DNA from: Hemileia vastatrix
Lineage: Eukaryota > Basidiomycota > Pucciniomycetes > Pucciniales > Zaghouaniaceae
Direction of reading: 5' to 3'
Length of the DNA: 64,000 bases
Assembly: GCA_030280995.1 (NCBI GenBank)
Contig: JASXTE010000016.1
Location: 26,807,501 to 26,871,500 of the forward strand
The translations under genes and the position numbers were made by a program. A model generated the notes under the pieces. It had not been told where the DNA came from, did no database searches, and saw only the letters and a program-made list of their open reading frames with translations. Of the stretch, positions 1 through 12,609 are shown piece by piece (positions within the stretch are counted from its first letter, which is position 1; each line of letters starts with the position of its first letter).

Positions 1-19
1 CCCTCTGCCAGAATCACAC

Positions 20-190
20 CAACTCCCATTATCAGTTTATAATCCTGAAGGACTCAATCATTAAACCTTCCTCAATTTATAGTCTTGGGGGACTGTACCA
101 TTTCTCAGTTTAAATTCTTGATGGACTGACCAGTGTTTAGTTTATAGTCTTTACAGAATTTTTTCAATTTTCTGTTTAAATTCTTAATGG
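20..190. repeat. AGTC-box array of element A
   Basis: About five degenerate copies of a box of the form GTTTA-AAGTC-N6-GACT, near 28, 69, 105, 136 and 168, spaced about 30-40 bp. The same box forms arrays in elements B (54623-55200) and D (51385-51890). Here and in B it lies just upstream of the antisense gene start, so it could be promoter or leader sequence of that gene, or structured RNA of the retrotransposon. Confidence 0.6.
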
Positions 191-338
191 ACTGTTGCAT
201 AGCAAAGGTAGCGCCCCCTCCATGCACAATGCTTTGCAGCCAACCTGTTGAACTTCCACTCTTTCTTCACCATATACACATCATTGATAAATTTTTTTAT
301 TCATCTCTTTTCTCTCTACTATCGCTCCTTCACAGGTT

Positions 339-1879
339 ATGGCTGGATCACCAAATTTTGACCCATTGGACCTTCCCTACTTCACTTCTCCTAAGGACCA
401 TGCTTTCAAACAGTGCATACACATCTGCAGACCTTGCACATTCACTCTTCCTACTTCCCAGGCCAAATTCTATAACAGGGACTGTGATTCATGCAATTCC
501 AAAAAGAAAAGGTGTGACAGAGATCCCAACTACCAAATACCTCCGTCTTCACCTTCACACAAATATATATCCAGATAGCCTACCAGGTCACCAGAGCTTG
601 GACCTGCTTCTTCTTCTTTGTCTTCTGCTCCTTCTAGAAGATCACACAGTTCTATTCCCAAGACTTTGCCTAAAAGACCAGCTTTATCTTCCCAAGAATC
701 TGTTTTCCTCTCAGTAACTTCAGCAAAAAATGGTGCCAAATCAGCTCCTGGGCTGCTGGAATGCGTCCATGCAGCTCTCCCATTTTGGGGCGGCCCGCCC
801 GCCTTGTCAGAAAACAAAAATCAGGCTCAGAACATCACCATTCAGCCAGAAAACAACCAAAATCTTCCATCCAACACCAATATCTCAACACCAAAACCTC
901 CTAATGCTGAAAGAGCAATGCGTACCACCACAATTTCTTCTTCTGTCAACACCAGAAACTCCAACATCTCTATAAAGCATCCTAAAGGACCCACTACAAA
1001 AACCAGAGCAGCCAACACTGTTTCTAGATGCAAAACTCCTGTTAGTTCAGGAGAAAAAAACTTCACCTCTCCTCTGGCTGCCAATTATTCCTCTGAATCT
1101 TTATCCAGAAGATCACAATCAGCCACCAGACCACCATCTCCTGGTTCTTCCCTCAATCAACCTGGCACTCCTCCGCCAGCATCTACCAAACATGCACCAA
1201 GCAATAATATTAACAATAACAACAACAACAGCCCTGCTGCTGAAACCAGGCTACAGGAACCTCCTTCTTCTTCTTCATCTTCTCAAGACTATTTAGAGGA
1301 TGACCACAAAACTGCATACATCCATCTGGTGGAAACTCCTACAACACCTATTCAACACTCTTCAGCCGTCCAGATTCCGGCTGCATACAAATTTGAGGAT
1401 CTCCCAATCTGTAAGTACCAAAACAAAATAAAAAAATTCAATTTCTTTGACAGAGAATAATTATTGAACCACTTCTTCTGTTTTTAGTTGGAACCCCACC
1501 TCCTGCAACTGCATTTGGAACTGGCCAACCCCTAGAAACTACTTTGATGCTGTATTACACTGATATGAAACAACACCTTAGCGTGATGTGTTCCAACATG
1601 CATAAAGCCTTTGATCTCCATGGTCCGTTAAATTATTTTGAGAAGAATCTGAGAAAAAAACTCCTTGATGACCACTGGAAGATGTCTCAAATTATCAAGA
1701 ACACTTTCCAGCACTCCATTCCTGCTTCTTCTTCTTCTTCCCACAGTTTACCTTCTGACCCAGCTCCAGACCACTATAATTTGTATACTTTCTCCAGCCA
1801 CCTGCACTACAAAGAACACAGTTCTTCCTCTAATCCAAACAAGAAAAAAAACACCAACACCATCCAGACCCACCGCTAG
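339..1879 (+). pseudogene. antisense Zn2Cys6-like gene 1 of element A (broken)
   Basis: Opposite in direction to gag-pol. Exon 1 runs from the ATG at 339 to 1410, the intron is 1411-1487 (GTAAGT...TTTTTAG, 77 bp), and exon 2 is 1488-1879. The reading phase joins correctly across the intron. The N-terminus holds a cysteine cluster with the basic half CDSCNSKKKRCDRD. The first cysteine of the cluster is Phe here (HAFKQC against YACKQC in copy B). The middle is Ser/Pro/Asn-rich and probably disordered. The C-terminal part (exon 2) is a conserved alpha-helical-looking domain with LHGPLNYFEKNLRKKLLDDH. An in-frame TAG at 576-578 replaces a CCC or similar codon of copy B, so this copy is a pseudogene. 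The function is not known; a DNA- or RNA-binding role is an inference from the cysteine spacing. Confidence 0.7.
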
Positions 1880-2737
1880 AGGCTTCTTCTTTCCGTCATT
1901 AAATAGAAGAATTTAAAAAAAAAATTACCAAATAGAAAAAAAATAATAACAGCTAACAGATATATATATATAAATTTGTTTTGTTTTATTTTTATTTTTA
2001 TTTTTATTTTTTTAGTATTATTATTTTTTTTTATTTTTTTTTATTCCTACTAAACTACTAACATAAACAAATTTGAAAATGAAATTTAAAATGAAATAAA
2101 TAAAATAATATGTACTAAATAATTTTTACAAATGGTATCCCACAGCCAATGGATGAGCTGATCCCCTGATACCTTACCCACATCCAAGTGCACCTTGATG
2201 TGGATACACAATTAAATATTTTAAATGATTTAAGATAAAAAATTAGAAATTAAAGAAAAATGATAAAAAGTGAAGCACAGAAATAAATGGAAAAATAAAA
2301 AAGAAGAAAAGAAAACAGCATTGCCTGGCCAATTGATGAGCCTTTCCCCACCAATGCTTGCCCACATCCAGGTGATGCTGATGTGGTAACACCATAATTT
2401 TGTGATTTTTACCTCTTTACATCCTAATAAACCCCATAAAAAAAAGAAAAAAAGAGAAAAAAGAAAATAATCTAAAACTACTATCCAACACAAGCATAGA
2501 CACAAAAATCAGAAGAAAAAAAAAAGAAAAAGTCAATTCCAAAGAAATGATCACTGGGTGGGCTCCCTCCAATAAGTAAAAATTATTGGAGACCACCAGT
2601 GATCCGCCACCACTCCAAGGAAACAAAGAAGCCAGTCCAAAGCCAGTTTAAACTACTAGTGGACTAAAACATGAATAACAAAAACAAGAACTAGGATTCA
2701 ACTATAACAACCAAAATACTTGAAACAGACATTATAA

Positions 2738-2775
2738 GGTAACTGTTATACAGAGCAGCCAGCTCATCAGTTACC
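2738..2775 (-). other. conserved GGTAACTG hairpin, copy A1
   Basis: GGTAACTG pairs with CAGTTACC across a loop of about 22 nt containing GAGCAGCCAGCTCATC. In the minus (retrotransposon RNA) sense an inner stem GAGC/GCTC can also form. It is repeated as A2, B1-B3 and D1-D3 with pairing maintained. Confidence 0.6.
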
Positions 2776-2993
2776 CCCACACTTGCTGAAATATAATCTA
2801 TAAGCCCCCCCTAAGTACCTTCTAACAAAACACAACATCCAACACAAAATCAAAACCAATAATCATGAAGAGTCCAGCACTTGAAGACCAAAAGAAATTT
2901 CCAGTTTAAAGTCATAGAGGACTACAGCCTGTGAAGAAAAACCAATACTAGGGTTCAACCAAACTAAAAGAAAGGGTTGGAAACAGACAATCT

Positions 2994-3034
2994 GGGGTAA
3001 CTGTTGATAGAGCAGCCAGCCCATCAGTCACCCC
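2994..3034 (-). other. conserved GGGGTAACTG hairpin, copy A2
   Basis: GGGGTAACTG pairs with CAGTCACCCC. In the retrotransposon RNA sense the single difference is a G-U wobble, so the 10-bp stem is retained. The loop holds GAGCAGCCAGCCCATC. Confidence 0.6.
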
Positions 3035-3213
3035 CACACTTTCCAAGGCAAAATCTATAAGCCCCACCCATGGGTACCTTCTAAAAAAAGTTTCCAACAA
3101 AACAGATGAACAGCATCACCACAAAAAAACCCAAAACTAAAGAATGGTCTATAGTTTTTCCACATTGCGGAGTCAATCTTCTTCACTTCTTGTGTCTCTA
3201 GGGTAAAACCTCT

Positions 3214-6200
3214 TCAACTGATACACAGCCACCCTCTTCTTAAGGACTTCACCTTAAAACTCTTCCAAAAAATTAGAGCCTCCAGCATCTGAGATCTGAC
3301 TATGTAAGGTCCATTCCATCTGTCAGAAAACATTTTTCCCCACTGACTCTCCAAACTTCTATTATACACCAAAAACAAACAACCAGGTTTCAACGGATTC
3401 CTGAGTCTATGAGCCAACTTCTTGTCCCAGTATCTGACTGATTGAATTCTTATCTTCATCATTCTAGAGTATGCCTTCTCCTGACATTCCTCTTTACATT
3501 CTAACTGTTGCATCCTGGCACAGAGCAAACCTTCTTTTGAGCACACATCATCCCAATCAATTCCAAGATAAGAGACGGCTTCCAAATACACTTCTAGGAC
3601 AGCTTTCTGACCAAAAATCAATTCATAAGGAGAATATCTGGTTTCCCTTTTCATGGTGACTCTATCAGAAAATAACACCAAGGGTAAATAATGCCTCCAT
3701 TTTTCAGCACTATCTCCGCACATCTTGACCAAAGCATTATTGATAACTTGATGGCCTCTTTTAACCATTCCCTCAGCTTTAGGATAATAAGATGTAGCCA
3801 CTCTAACTTTAGAACCAATACTTGCCACAACTTTTTTGAATTCAGCTCCAAAATTTGGCCCTCCGTCAACAGTCACCAACTTCATCAACCCATATCTTAA
3901 TACCCATTCTTTCTTCAAAAACTACGCCACATTCTTGGCAGTCAAATCAACCAGAGGCTATGCCTCCACCCAGCCAGACAAATCATCCCTGGCAACAATC
4001 AAGTATTTATACCTGCCCTCTTTAATATTGACAGCATCCAAACTGACTCTTCCAAAAACAGTTGATTCGCCAGTAGCACGGCCAACCTCTTTAAGTTTCA
4101 AGTGACTTCTTCTTTGACATTCTTCACAAGATTGAACCCAACCCTGCACAGCCAACTTCATAACTGGCCACCAAAATCTGTCTGCTACTCTTCTATAAGT
4201 CTCCCCAAAGCCTCTATAACCAAGTTCTTCATGCAAAGACTTTAACACCAACTCTTGACCATTTTTCTGAGTCACCACCACTTGAGGATTTGGATGTATC
4301 CTCCTCATCAACCTTCTTCCTGACACATATAATCCAGGACTTTTCTTCTTGATTGTCAGCCAAGTATCATCATCACAAATATCTGGCCTCTCCAAGGTCA
4401 ACAGATATTCAACTAAAATAAAATAAAACCCAGTCTGACCCCAGGTCTCATCTTCAAAATTAAACAAAACAACATCCAAGGGTACAACCCAATCATCAAA
4501 ATCACCAGGGTACACATGAGCAACACAACTGGCCCATCCAGGACACAAATCCCTAAACTTTGTTTAATCCCTTCCCTTCCACTGAATCTTAGGAGAATCC
4601 TGTTCACTCACAGAAACACCATTTTCCAGATTTGAGCCATCCCAAAGAACAGCCCTATCTTCATCAAAAAAAACATCCTGATTACCAGAGACAAGATCAG
4701 AACCATCCAGTTTATCCTCTTGGAAGAGGAGAGAACAATCATCCAGTTTAGCCTCATGGGGGAGGTTAAGACAATCTTCCAGTTTAGCCTCATAGGGGAG
4801 GAGAGAAAATTCTTTAGCACTCTTTGTGCTGGCTCTAACAACAGGGACATCTTTGTCAAACTCTTCAGGATCAGAATCTTCATCTGTGGGTAGTCTTCTT
4901 GACAATCCATCTGGAATTGTAAATGTTTTACCGGGCTTGTGCACCAGGTCAAAAGAAAAATGCTGAATAAATGCCACCCACCTAGTCATTGGAGCATTTG
5001 GAAGACTAGGTGTGTTGATCATTTGAACCAGAGATTTAGCATCCACCTGAAGCTCAAAATGCTGCCCCCACAAAACAGTTTGTAGCTTCTTCAATATTTT
5101 GCTACACCACACAATTCCAACTTTGGCTGAGAGTATCTAGATTCCACCTCCTTAAAAACCACTGACTCATACCTTACTGGCCTGACCTTCCCAGATTTAT
5201 CTTCCTGAGACAAAACAGCACCAGCAGTAATATAACTTGAGTCTGCGGCCAGATAAATTTTTCCAGCCTCTGTACCATAATCCAACTTTTGAAGAATAAT
5301 ATCTTCACCCACCACATTTTTCAACTTCTGAAAAACCCATTCACACTCTTCAGTCCATTCCCACTCTGCATCTTTCCTGGTCAACCTCCTTATAGGTGAA
5401 GCCAACAAAGAAAAATCTTTAATGAAGATCCTGACATACACACAAACTCCCAAAAATCCTTAGACTTCTGTAGTATTTTTAGGCCTTGGCCATGACTGAA
5501 TTTTAATAACCTTCTTCTTTGCAGTAATCCTACCTTCTTTACATAGCACATGCCCAATAATTTCTAGAGCCGGAACACAACAACCAAACTTTGACCCAGA
5601 AATGGTTGAGCCAGCCTCTTTAATTCTAAACAATACTCTCTCTAGAGTAATTGCATATTCCCAAACAAACCACCTTATACCTAGGTTTTCTTTAAAGCAC
5701 TTCATTTCCATAATCAGTTGAGGGTCCTTTAATTCCACCGTAATCAATAAAGATACCAGCATGAGTAGACACCTCATCCTGTAAAATCCAAGCCATTTGT
5801 GCTTGATAAACTGCTACTGAATTAGTTGCTCCTTGAGGCAATCTAGTGAGCTTAAATCTCCCCAGAGGATTCTCAAATGTTGTGAGTGGCCATGAATCAG
5901 TGTGAAGTACCCTTTCATCATAACCACCCATAATATCACCCAAACCATAACACACCCTTCCAGCAAAGGCTTCCACAAAGTCTTTTGCACTTGGTGGCAT
6001 CCTCACATCCTGGATAGTAACTCTACTCAGGGCTCTAAGATCATGTACCACCCTGATATTTTCATTCTTCTTTTTGACACAGAACACTGGACTTGAGTAA
6101 CTAGAAGTTGATTGTTCATACAATACAGTCCTAACTCTTTCCCCAAAAATCTCCACAAAATCATCCTGGATAGCAACAGGAATTGGAATAGGTTTGATTT

Positions 6201-7429
6201 TCCAAGGTTCATGACAAACCACAGGAATCAAGTAAGGTTCCCCATAAGAGTGTTTCAACACACCCCTTTCCTCTTAAACAAATCCCACTGCCTTCTCCCT
6301 TAGCACAAAAATGTGCAACAACAACTTCTTTTCCTCATCAGAAAACCAACCATCAGGACCAAAATTAACAACCTGTAACCTTTCCATTGTCACTCTAGCA
6401 GTTTCCTCAAAATCAGGAGGATTATTCACCAGAGGAGTACAGTACGGATCTCTTTACAATGGAGGTCTATTTAACAGAGGATTCAAACCTACAGGCATAG
6501 GCTCATTGACAGGCCTAATTTTCTGTGCCACCCTCTTGTACTTTGCAGCTCTACTGTCAACTCGAGGGATCTTAAGGACATCTTCACCACCAGAACTGGA
6601 ACAAAAACCAAGCGTTTCACAATTGCTCACATGTGTGTCTAAGGTAATGTTTTTAAAAGGTGTAGAAGAAACCCTAGTGGTGCACAATTGAAAGGACTTA
6701 CTTTTACTCCCCAATCTCACCACTCCAAAGCTTTTCCGCAATCCCGCATTTTCATCTACACTTCCATCTTCCAAATCATCAAATCTTGATTCATCTTCTG
6801 AATCATATCTTCTAAAACTCTGCAGTTCATCCTTATGCAGAAGGCCCAAAAATAGATCTTGCTGATCTTCATTCTTCAAAAATTTGTGCAGTTTAATCTC
6901 TTTCTGGAGGCCCAAAACTAGATCTTGCTGATCTTCACAAAAATATTTTGAATCTTCTTTCCTCATTATCTTCAGATTTTTTTCTTGACTTTCTTGAATT
7001 ATCTTGAAATGTTTATTTTCTTTTCTTGGGTTTTCTTCATGCCTACAAAAATAACCAGGGGTTTCCCCAATGCTCACAGACGAGGCCAAGGTAATGTTTT
7101 TGGAAGGTGTAGAAGAAACCCTAGCAGTGCACAATTGGGAGGACTTAATTTTAGACCCCAATCTCACCACTCCAAAGCTTTTCCTCATATCTTTCAATAA
7201 AGATATATAACCCATCTTCCTTTTTGAACTTGAATTTAAATTAATTGAAAATCTTGAAAAAGAACAGAGATTTGATAAAAAACTTGACAAATACTTTCAG
7301 AGAAGAGAAACATTAAAAAAGAGAAAGTTTAAAATCCACTTGGTATATCTCCAAGGGAGCTGACCTACAACAACCTGGGATTTCCTCATCTTGGGGAGAG
7401 GTTGTAGCACTTGGGTGATCAGCCCTCAT
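3214..7429 (-). pseudogene. pol of element A: RT, RNase H, integrase (degenerate)
   Basis: Read from the ATG at 7429 in pieces. The N-terminal linker contains a duplicated motif SFGVVRLGSK (near 7180 and 6740). The RT includes RVVHDLRALSRVT, LPQGATNSVAVYQ and FIDYGGIK, so the usual second Asp of the FIDD motif is Tyr here. RNase H follows (YLAADSS, ELCGVAK, QVDAKS). A linker with three acidic repeats of the type EAKLDDC comes next, then integrase: zinc-binding LHEELGYRGFGETYRR with CEECQRR, the core LDAVNIKE, VTVDGGPNFGAEF and YYPKAEGM, and a GPY/F module ending WNGPYIV. Frames change and stops occur near 6260, 5770, 5450, 5110, 4560 and 3930, so it is not functional. Confidence 0.88.
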
Positions 7430-9938
7430 CATTCTAAAAAAGACAGACTCTCACTAAGGGCCTGAGCCACACTCCAAAAATTAAGAGGCGGCACCCACTT
7501 CTTTTCTCCTCCTGCAACAATCCATGCATTGACACATGGATGAAAAACCAGGCCTGGTTTCCCAACCATCATCTCCAGGAGATGACAACCTCATGTGAAG
7601 CCTCCTCTTGTCTTCACCAGTCAACTCCAAACTAATCCCCATTTAAAATTGGTAACCAATTCTTGCTTGAAAATCCATCAAGAATGGCCCACCCAAAACA
7701 GCTTTAACATTGCCTTTAGCAATGTAAAAATGAGCCTCTCTGTAGGCTCCACCAACTTCCAACTTCACAAATTTGGAGGTTCCCATCAACTCCATAACAT
7801 GACCACCTATACCTCTCAAATTTCCACCAATACCAGTTTTGATGGGGAGGCCCAAATGAGTAGCCTCAAACAAAGAAATTAGGTTAATCTAAGAACCTGA
7901 ATCCACCAATGCCCTAGCCTCCCTGCCATTCATGGTGACGTTGACATATCCCAGAGGTACCAGTTTTGATGAGGAGGCCCAAATGAGTAGCCTCAAAAAA
8001 GGAAATCAGGTTAATATGAGAACCTGAATCCACCAATGCACTAGACTCCCTGCCATTCAGGGTGACATTGAAATATCCCAGAGGAGCAGATAAATGAGTT
8101 TCCAACCCCTCTCCAAACTTCTCAGAAGAATCACATATGTATTCTACTTCCCCAGAAGACACTCTTCTTCTGGTCAACAACTTCTTTTGTCTATCAGCCA
8201 ATCCAGGACTGATAGCATATAACTCCCCATAAGTAAGGGAAACCTGACCCTGGCTCATCCTCTCCAGAACAGAGTCCATAACATTAGATTGGCCAGAAAC
8301 TACTTGCCTCTCAAAGTGAGCCCTTGGCTTCACTACCTTGGTCCTAGAATTTTCCTGAGGACCAGAACCACCAACAGGTTTTCCATCTACAGGAATCAAA
8401 CCAGATTCCTCACCAGAGCCTCTAACGCCGGAGGGACTTGGAAATGAAGCCAAAGAAACCTCCTCTTCAGAGTCAGAATCCACATCCATGGGCATTGGCT
8501 CACCATTCATGTCCAATGCTCCAAAGCTAGGGGGGGCCATATTAGTAATACCCTTCTGCATCTTGTAAAGCTCTTCCTTGCTGTACTTCCTCCTAGCTGC
8601 ACCCAGCTTAGGATTCACCTTAGAAGCCTTAGGCTTTGGTTGGGCCTGAGAGCTTCTCTTTGGCCTTCTCACCCTACCTGCCTCTACATGATAGACACCA
8701 GCCAAGCATTCACCACTTGACTGTCCACCGCAAAAATATAGTTCTAACCCACCAAAGGAAGTAGAAAAAGAGACTTTATTCAACTCCTTTCCTTTTCATT
8801 TGATCTCATCATCTTTCTTAATAGAAGACTTCCCCTGATCAGAAATCTCCTCAAACCTTGGTCTCCTCTGATTGAGACCAGCCTTACTCCTGACCATATC
8901 AACAGGAGCCTTCCCCTCACTGGGCTTTACAAATTGACCATCAGGGAACTTAAACACCCTGCCGTCAAACTCCACCTTGCCCTCTGACACATCTCTGTTC
9001 AGAGCCCAACAATCATTGGACTTATGTCCTCTTCTACCGCAATAAGAGCAAACCCAAGGATCACTGCTACCAGCCCGCCTGTCAAATTCTCTGGGCTGCG
9101 GAGGTGCCTTATTGGCCTTCATTGCCCCCTGCACAAAAATATGAAGCTGTTTTGTCAGGTCAGCTAGCTGCTCCACCATTGGATCCCTCTCCTTTTTTGG
9201 AACCTTCACCAAGTTCTTTTCCTCCTTCTATATCCTGCTCTCCTCTTCAGACAAAGCCTCACTGACTTTGCTGACATACTTGGCACACCCCTCTTGGTAG
9301 GTGTCCACCACCAATAACTTCAAATGGGCCTCAACAGCCTCCTTCACTTTATCCAAGGCAGGCAACTTCTGGTCTCCATTAGAAAGAGTCTTCATTGAGT
9401 CTTTTCTAAATAACTCCTTCAACACATCCATCCTGACATCTCTAGCCAGGGCGGACCAAAAAACATCTTCGGCAGCATTTTCATGCGCCAGCTCCTCCAC
9501 TTCTATCAAGTATTACACCACAGGATCAAACTGTAGTAGAAACTTTCTGTAACTATGTAAGTTACCAACACCACCATAAGACTGCCATTCACTGACAACC
9601 TTATTCAGATCCACTATAGTGAACCTGACACCTCATCTATCTACCATTCCCCTACACAGTAGCTTCCAATCCCTCTTCTTGTAGCAAGACATGGCCACAG
9701 CCTCCTTCTCCACCGCTCTATCTCCAATAAAGAAGATAATTTGCTTCACCATGTCTAGGTAGGAAGCACCGTCTACACCAGCAGCATTTTCATACTTCTC
9801 CAGAAACCACTTTACATCTTCACCATTAAACTTGGCACCATCCCAAGTTTTAACCCCCACACATTTCCTAACCATCACAGCAGGCAGACCTTTCCCCCCA
9901 CTGAAAGTCACCACAGGAATAAAAGAACCAGAAGCCAT
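7429..9938 (-). pseudogene. gag-protease of element A (degenerate)
   Basis: The gag starts MASGSFIPVVTF at 9938. Its capsid-like part contains WDGAKFNGEDVKWFLEKYE. A single zinc knuckle CSYCGRRGHKSNDC (CX2CX4HX4C) lies near 9040. A proline/acid-rich region then leads into an aspartic protease with ALVDSGSHINLI. Breaks occur near 9630, 9510-9500, 9220, 8790 and 7915. The protease active-site segment is duplicated (127 bp, 7831-8084), which shifts the frame. It ends at a TGA that overlaps the ATG of pol. Confidence 0.85.
7831..8084. repeat. 127-bp tandem duplication in the protease gene of A
   Basis: Two adjacent copies, 7831-7957 and 7958-8084, each begin TACCAGTTTTGATG and contain the protease active-site codons. 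Copy B has only one. 127 is not a multiple of three, so the duplication breaks the frame. Confidence 0.85.
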
Positions 9939-10008
9939 TTTTTCCAGTCTAAATCACAGAAAGGCCAATCAAAGGCAACAGAGATTCTAAAGAGCTAGCA
10001 GATCCGTA

Positions 10009-10024
10009 CCCCACGTTGGGAGCC
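10009..10024 (-). promoter_or_regulatory. primer-binding-like site of element A
   Basis: On the minus strand GGCTCCCAACGTGGGG lies a few bases after the 5' LTR end CTACA. Related sequences follow the LTRs at 32081 and 47227. The matching tRNA cannot be named from sequence alone. Confidence 0.5.
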
Positions 10025-10029
10025 AGAAA

Positions 10030-11123
10030 TGTAGACAATCCTATAGTACTAGCTATTAGCCTTGACCAAGGGAGTTGGAGAAAAACCAGAAAGAATAACC
10101 CCTGTCCCTTTAGAAAAACAAGTGAGATTTACCTTCTACAGTAAATTGGTTCCTGTTTACCAAAAGCTCCTTTTCAAAATGCACTTGACTGCTTGATTAG
10201 TCAAGAAAGTAGTCTCCAGACAGATTACCAAACCAAATAACTGAAATGTAGACCATTGTTCACACCAGAGAAAGCAATGATACTTGATGTAGGTTGCGAA
10301 TCCACACCAGAGACAGCAATAATACTTTTTATAGCTTGCAAGACTATAACAGAGAAAACAGTTGCCAAAGTTAAGTTAAATGATGAACTCACTTGAAACA
10401 AACACAGCCAAATTGTGGCCAAAAAAACTGTGAAAACTGAGTGAGGAACAAGGATATCACCTCTGGATGGTTGTATAATAATTAGAGTTGCCCCAAACTG
10501 TCTTATTCACTATATACACACAGACTACTAATAAAGAGCCCATGAAAACCTGCAAATCTGGCGTTCCTGATCACCAAATTGCAGAAAACCTCCCTAGAAG
10601 CGCTTCCCAGCCCTTTAGCACTGAGGCGGGCAGTCCGCCAAACACCAGGAAGCCAGCCTGAAGCGGCCTGACCACCCTGAAGCCAGAAAACCACCAAAAA
10701 CACCCAAACTACTTGGAAAATTCACCTACAACTACTAATACCCTTAAAACACATAATTACGCTATAACAACATTGTGACATGAAATGTAGAGAGAATTCC
10801 CCTCTTTCCAATGGTTCTAAGCACTTAAACCTAAGACTTAAGGTTAGCCCATAAAAAATGGAAAACAAAATTCAACAGCAATCTTTTAAAATGAAAAGTG
10901 AGAAATTATCCCCCAAATAATTAAGCTATGAAAAATGTCCTTGAGACATAAAATATAGAGAAAAATCAGGGCTATCTAATAGTAGTATTCAGATCCCTAT
11001 AGTCCCAATATTTGCTGCGTAATTCAGGATAAATACCTAATTATTTAAACAATGCCATTTAAGACATACCAAAACAACACCAAATAAACCAACAAAGGGC
11101 TCCGCCAATGTTGGAAGACCACA
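10030..11123 (-). repeat. 5' LTR of element A
   Basis: In the plus direction it begins TGTAGACAATCC and ends AAGACCACA, giving TG...CA ends. It is collinear with the LTR at 52782-53874. The outer flank begins ACATT (11124-11128), which would be one half of the target-site duplication; the other half is off the window. Confidence 0.9.
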
Positions 11124-12300
11124 ACATTTCTTCAAATCACTTCCTTAAAATAATATTCTGTACTTTGAATTAGTCCTCAATTAATATTACCATTCTCACT
11201 TACTCAGTATTACCCTCAACCTTGTGTGTAGGCCCTACAGTGACACTCAGCACTACAAAAAGTCCTTTACACATATGTGGTTTTCCTCTAATGATCTGGA
11301 GTAAATCAAGATGTTATCTAGATACACTGCCACATCTATTCCAATCCTATCTCTGAATATACTATTGGTGAAGTGTTGGAAGGTGGCAGGTATGTTAAAT
11401 GGACCAAATGGAATTATCAACTATTCAAAATGACAAAATTTTTAGCAAAAGGCTAGTTTGTGTTTTTCACCTTCTTTCACACAAGTTTCATGGTAACCTT
11501 CCCTAGCATCTAAAGATGTGAAAACTTCTGCATCCTGGAGACTATCAATAAGCTCACTAGTTAGTAGAAGGGGGTATCTGTTTTTAAATTTCAGTGCATT
11601 TAAACTTCTGAAATCCATGCAAGGTCTCAATGAATTTTCCTTTTTTTACCTGCCCAAATCACAGGGGGCACCCAGGTAGATTTTGATTCTCTGAGGAAAC
11701 TATTCTTCAAATTTTCATTAATCATCTCTTTTAGCACTATTAACTCCAAGATTGACAATGGGATGGTGCAGCTGAATTGAGGAGTTGCACCTGGTGTCAG
11801 ATCAATGGCAAAGTCATATGGTCAATGAGGTAGCAGGGTTTTGACTCCTTCATCTTCAAACAGTGGTAAGAGCTCCCAATTGGCTTAAGTGATCATTTCA
11901 TAGAGAATTTTTTCTGGCTTTGAGGACTGGACCTTAGCTGAAATCTTGGGAGATATCTTCCATGCTGTTGCATCTTATTCCTGTTCTTCCTCTTCCTCCA
12001 GTACTCCCTCCAAGTCTTGAAACTTAGTATCAATAGAAAGGGTCAGTTATTACAGAAAGTCTAATGATGATTATAAAACACCAGGAAACTCTCCAGGAGG
12101 TGCCAGGGGGAAAATACTTTCTTTACTCCTCACCCCTTCTCTGTTAGGCCTTTTTCCTCCTCTTGGAGTGCTTCATCCCCTCTCTGGTTTTCTCATGTGC
12201 TCTCTGTTGGTCACCTAGTCCCAGCCTACTGCTTAAAATCAAGAGGAAGCATCAGTTCTGGAGTCAAGTCAACTGATGATAAAAAAAACATCAGAAGACT
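11124..12300 (-). pseudogene. reverse transcriptase fragment of element E
   Basis: Translated fragments include MRPCMDFRSLNALKFKNRYP, LIDSLQDAEVFTSLDAREGY, then in another frame [12 protein letters not shown] and [12 protein letters not shown]. The last is the RT active site with Asp changed to Asn (YLDN for YLDD). Frameshifts and stops separate the pieces, and the gene is cut off at 11124 by the LTR of element A. Confidence 0.75.
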
Positions 12301-12609
12301 TGCCAGAGTGGGCCCTTGACCCCTGAAGGGGACAGGTGGCCTATACTTCAGTACCTTCATCCTCTTTCCTTTCCATCTGAACCTTCTTTTCCTTCCAATA
12401 AATATGCAGATTATATCAGTCCAGCCATGCGATCCCCAGTACCATGTTGTACTGGTATTTTAGGTTTGTCACATATTCCTTGCACTGAGACTCCCCTCCT
12501 TCACACCAGAACCTGTGAAAAACCTTCTCTCTTACTTCTCCTCCCTTACCTGGGGATCTGTCAAACATAATTAGATGCCTAGGGTGGTCCAATTTTTTCT
12601 TTTTTCTTT

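Larger units (their letters stand above)
1880..3190. other. 3' non-coding region of element A
   Basis: No supported coding sequence. It is A/T-rich and contains inverted repeats also present in B and D: a GGTATC/GATACC pair near 2138-2175, two CCACATC/GATGTGG hairpins near 2181-2207 and 2351-2378, and two longer hairpins (2738-2775, 2994-3034). AGTC boxes also occur near 2640 and 2905. Confidence 0.6.
1..11123 (-). mobile_element. Ty3/gypsy retrotransposon A (3' end off left edge)
   Basis: Order on the minus strand: 5' LTR (10030-11123), primer-binding-like site, gag-protease, pol (RT, RNase H, integrase), long 3' region with an opposite-strand gene, then the left edge of the window. The 3' LTR is not visible. 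It is a close relative of element B at the right end: LTR lengths agree (1094 and 1093 bp), and protein and 3' region correspond throughout. The coding regions carry many stops and frameshifts, so this copy is dead. It interrupts the RT gene of element E at 11123/11124. Confidence 0.9.
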
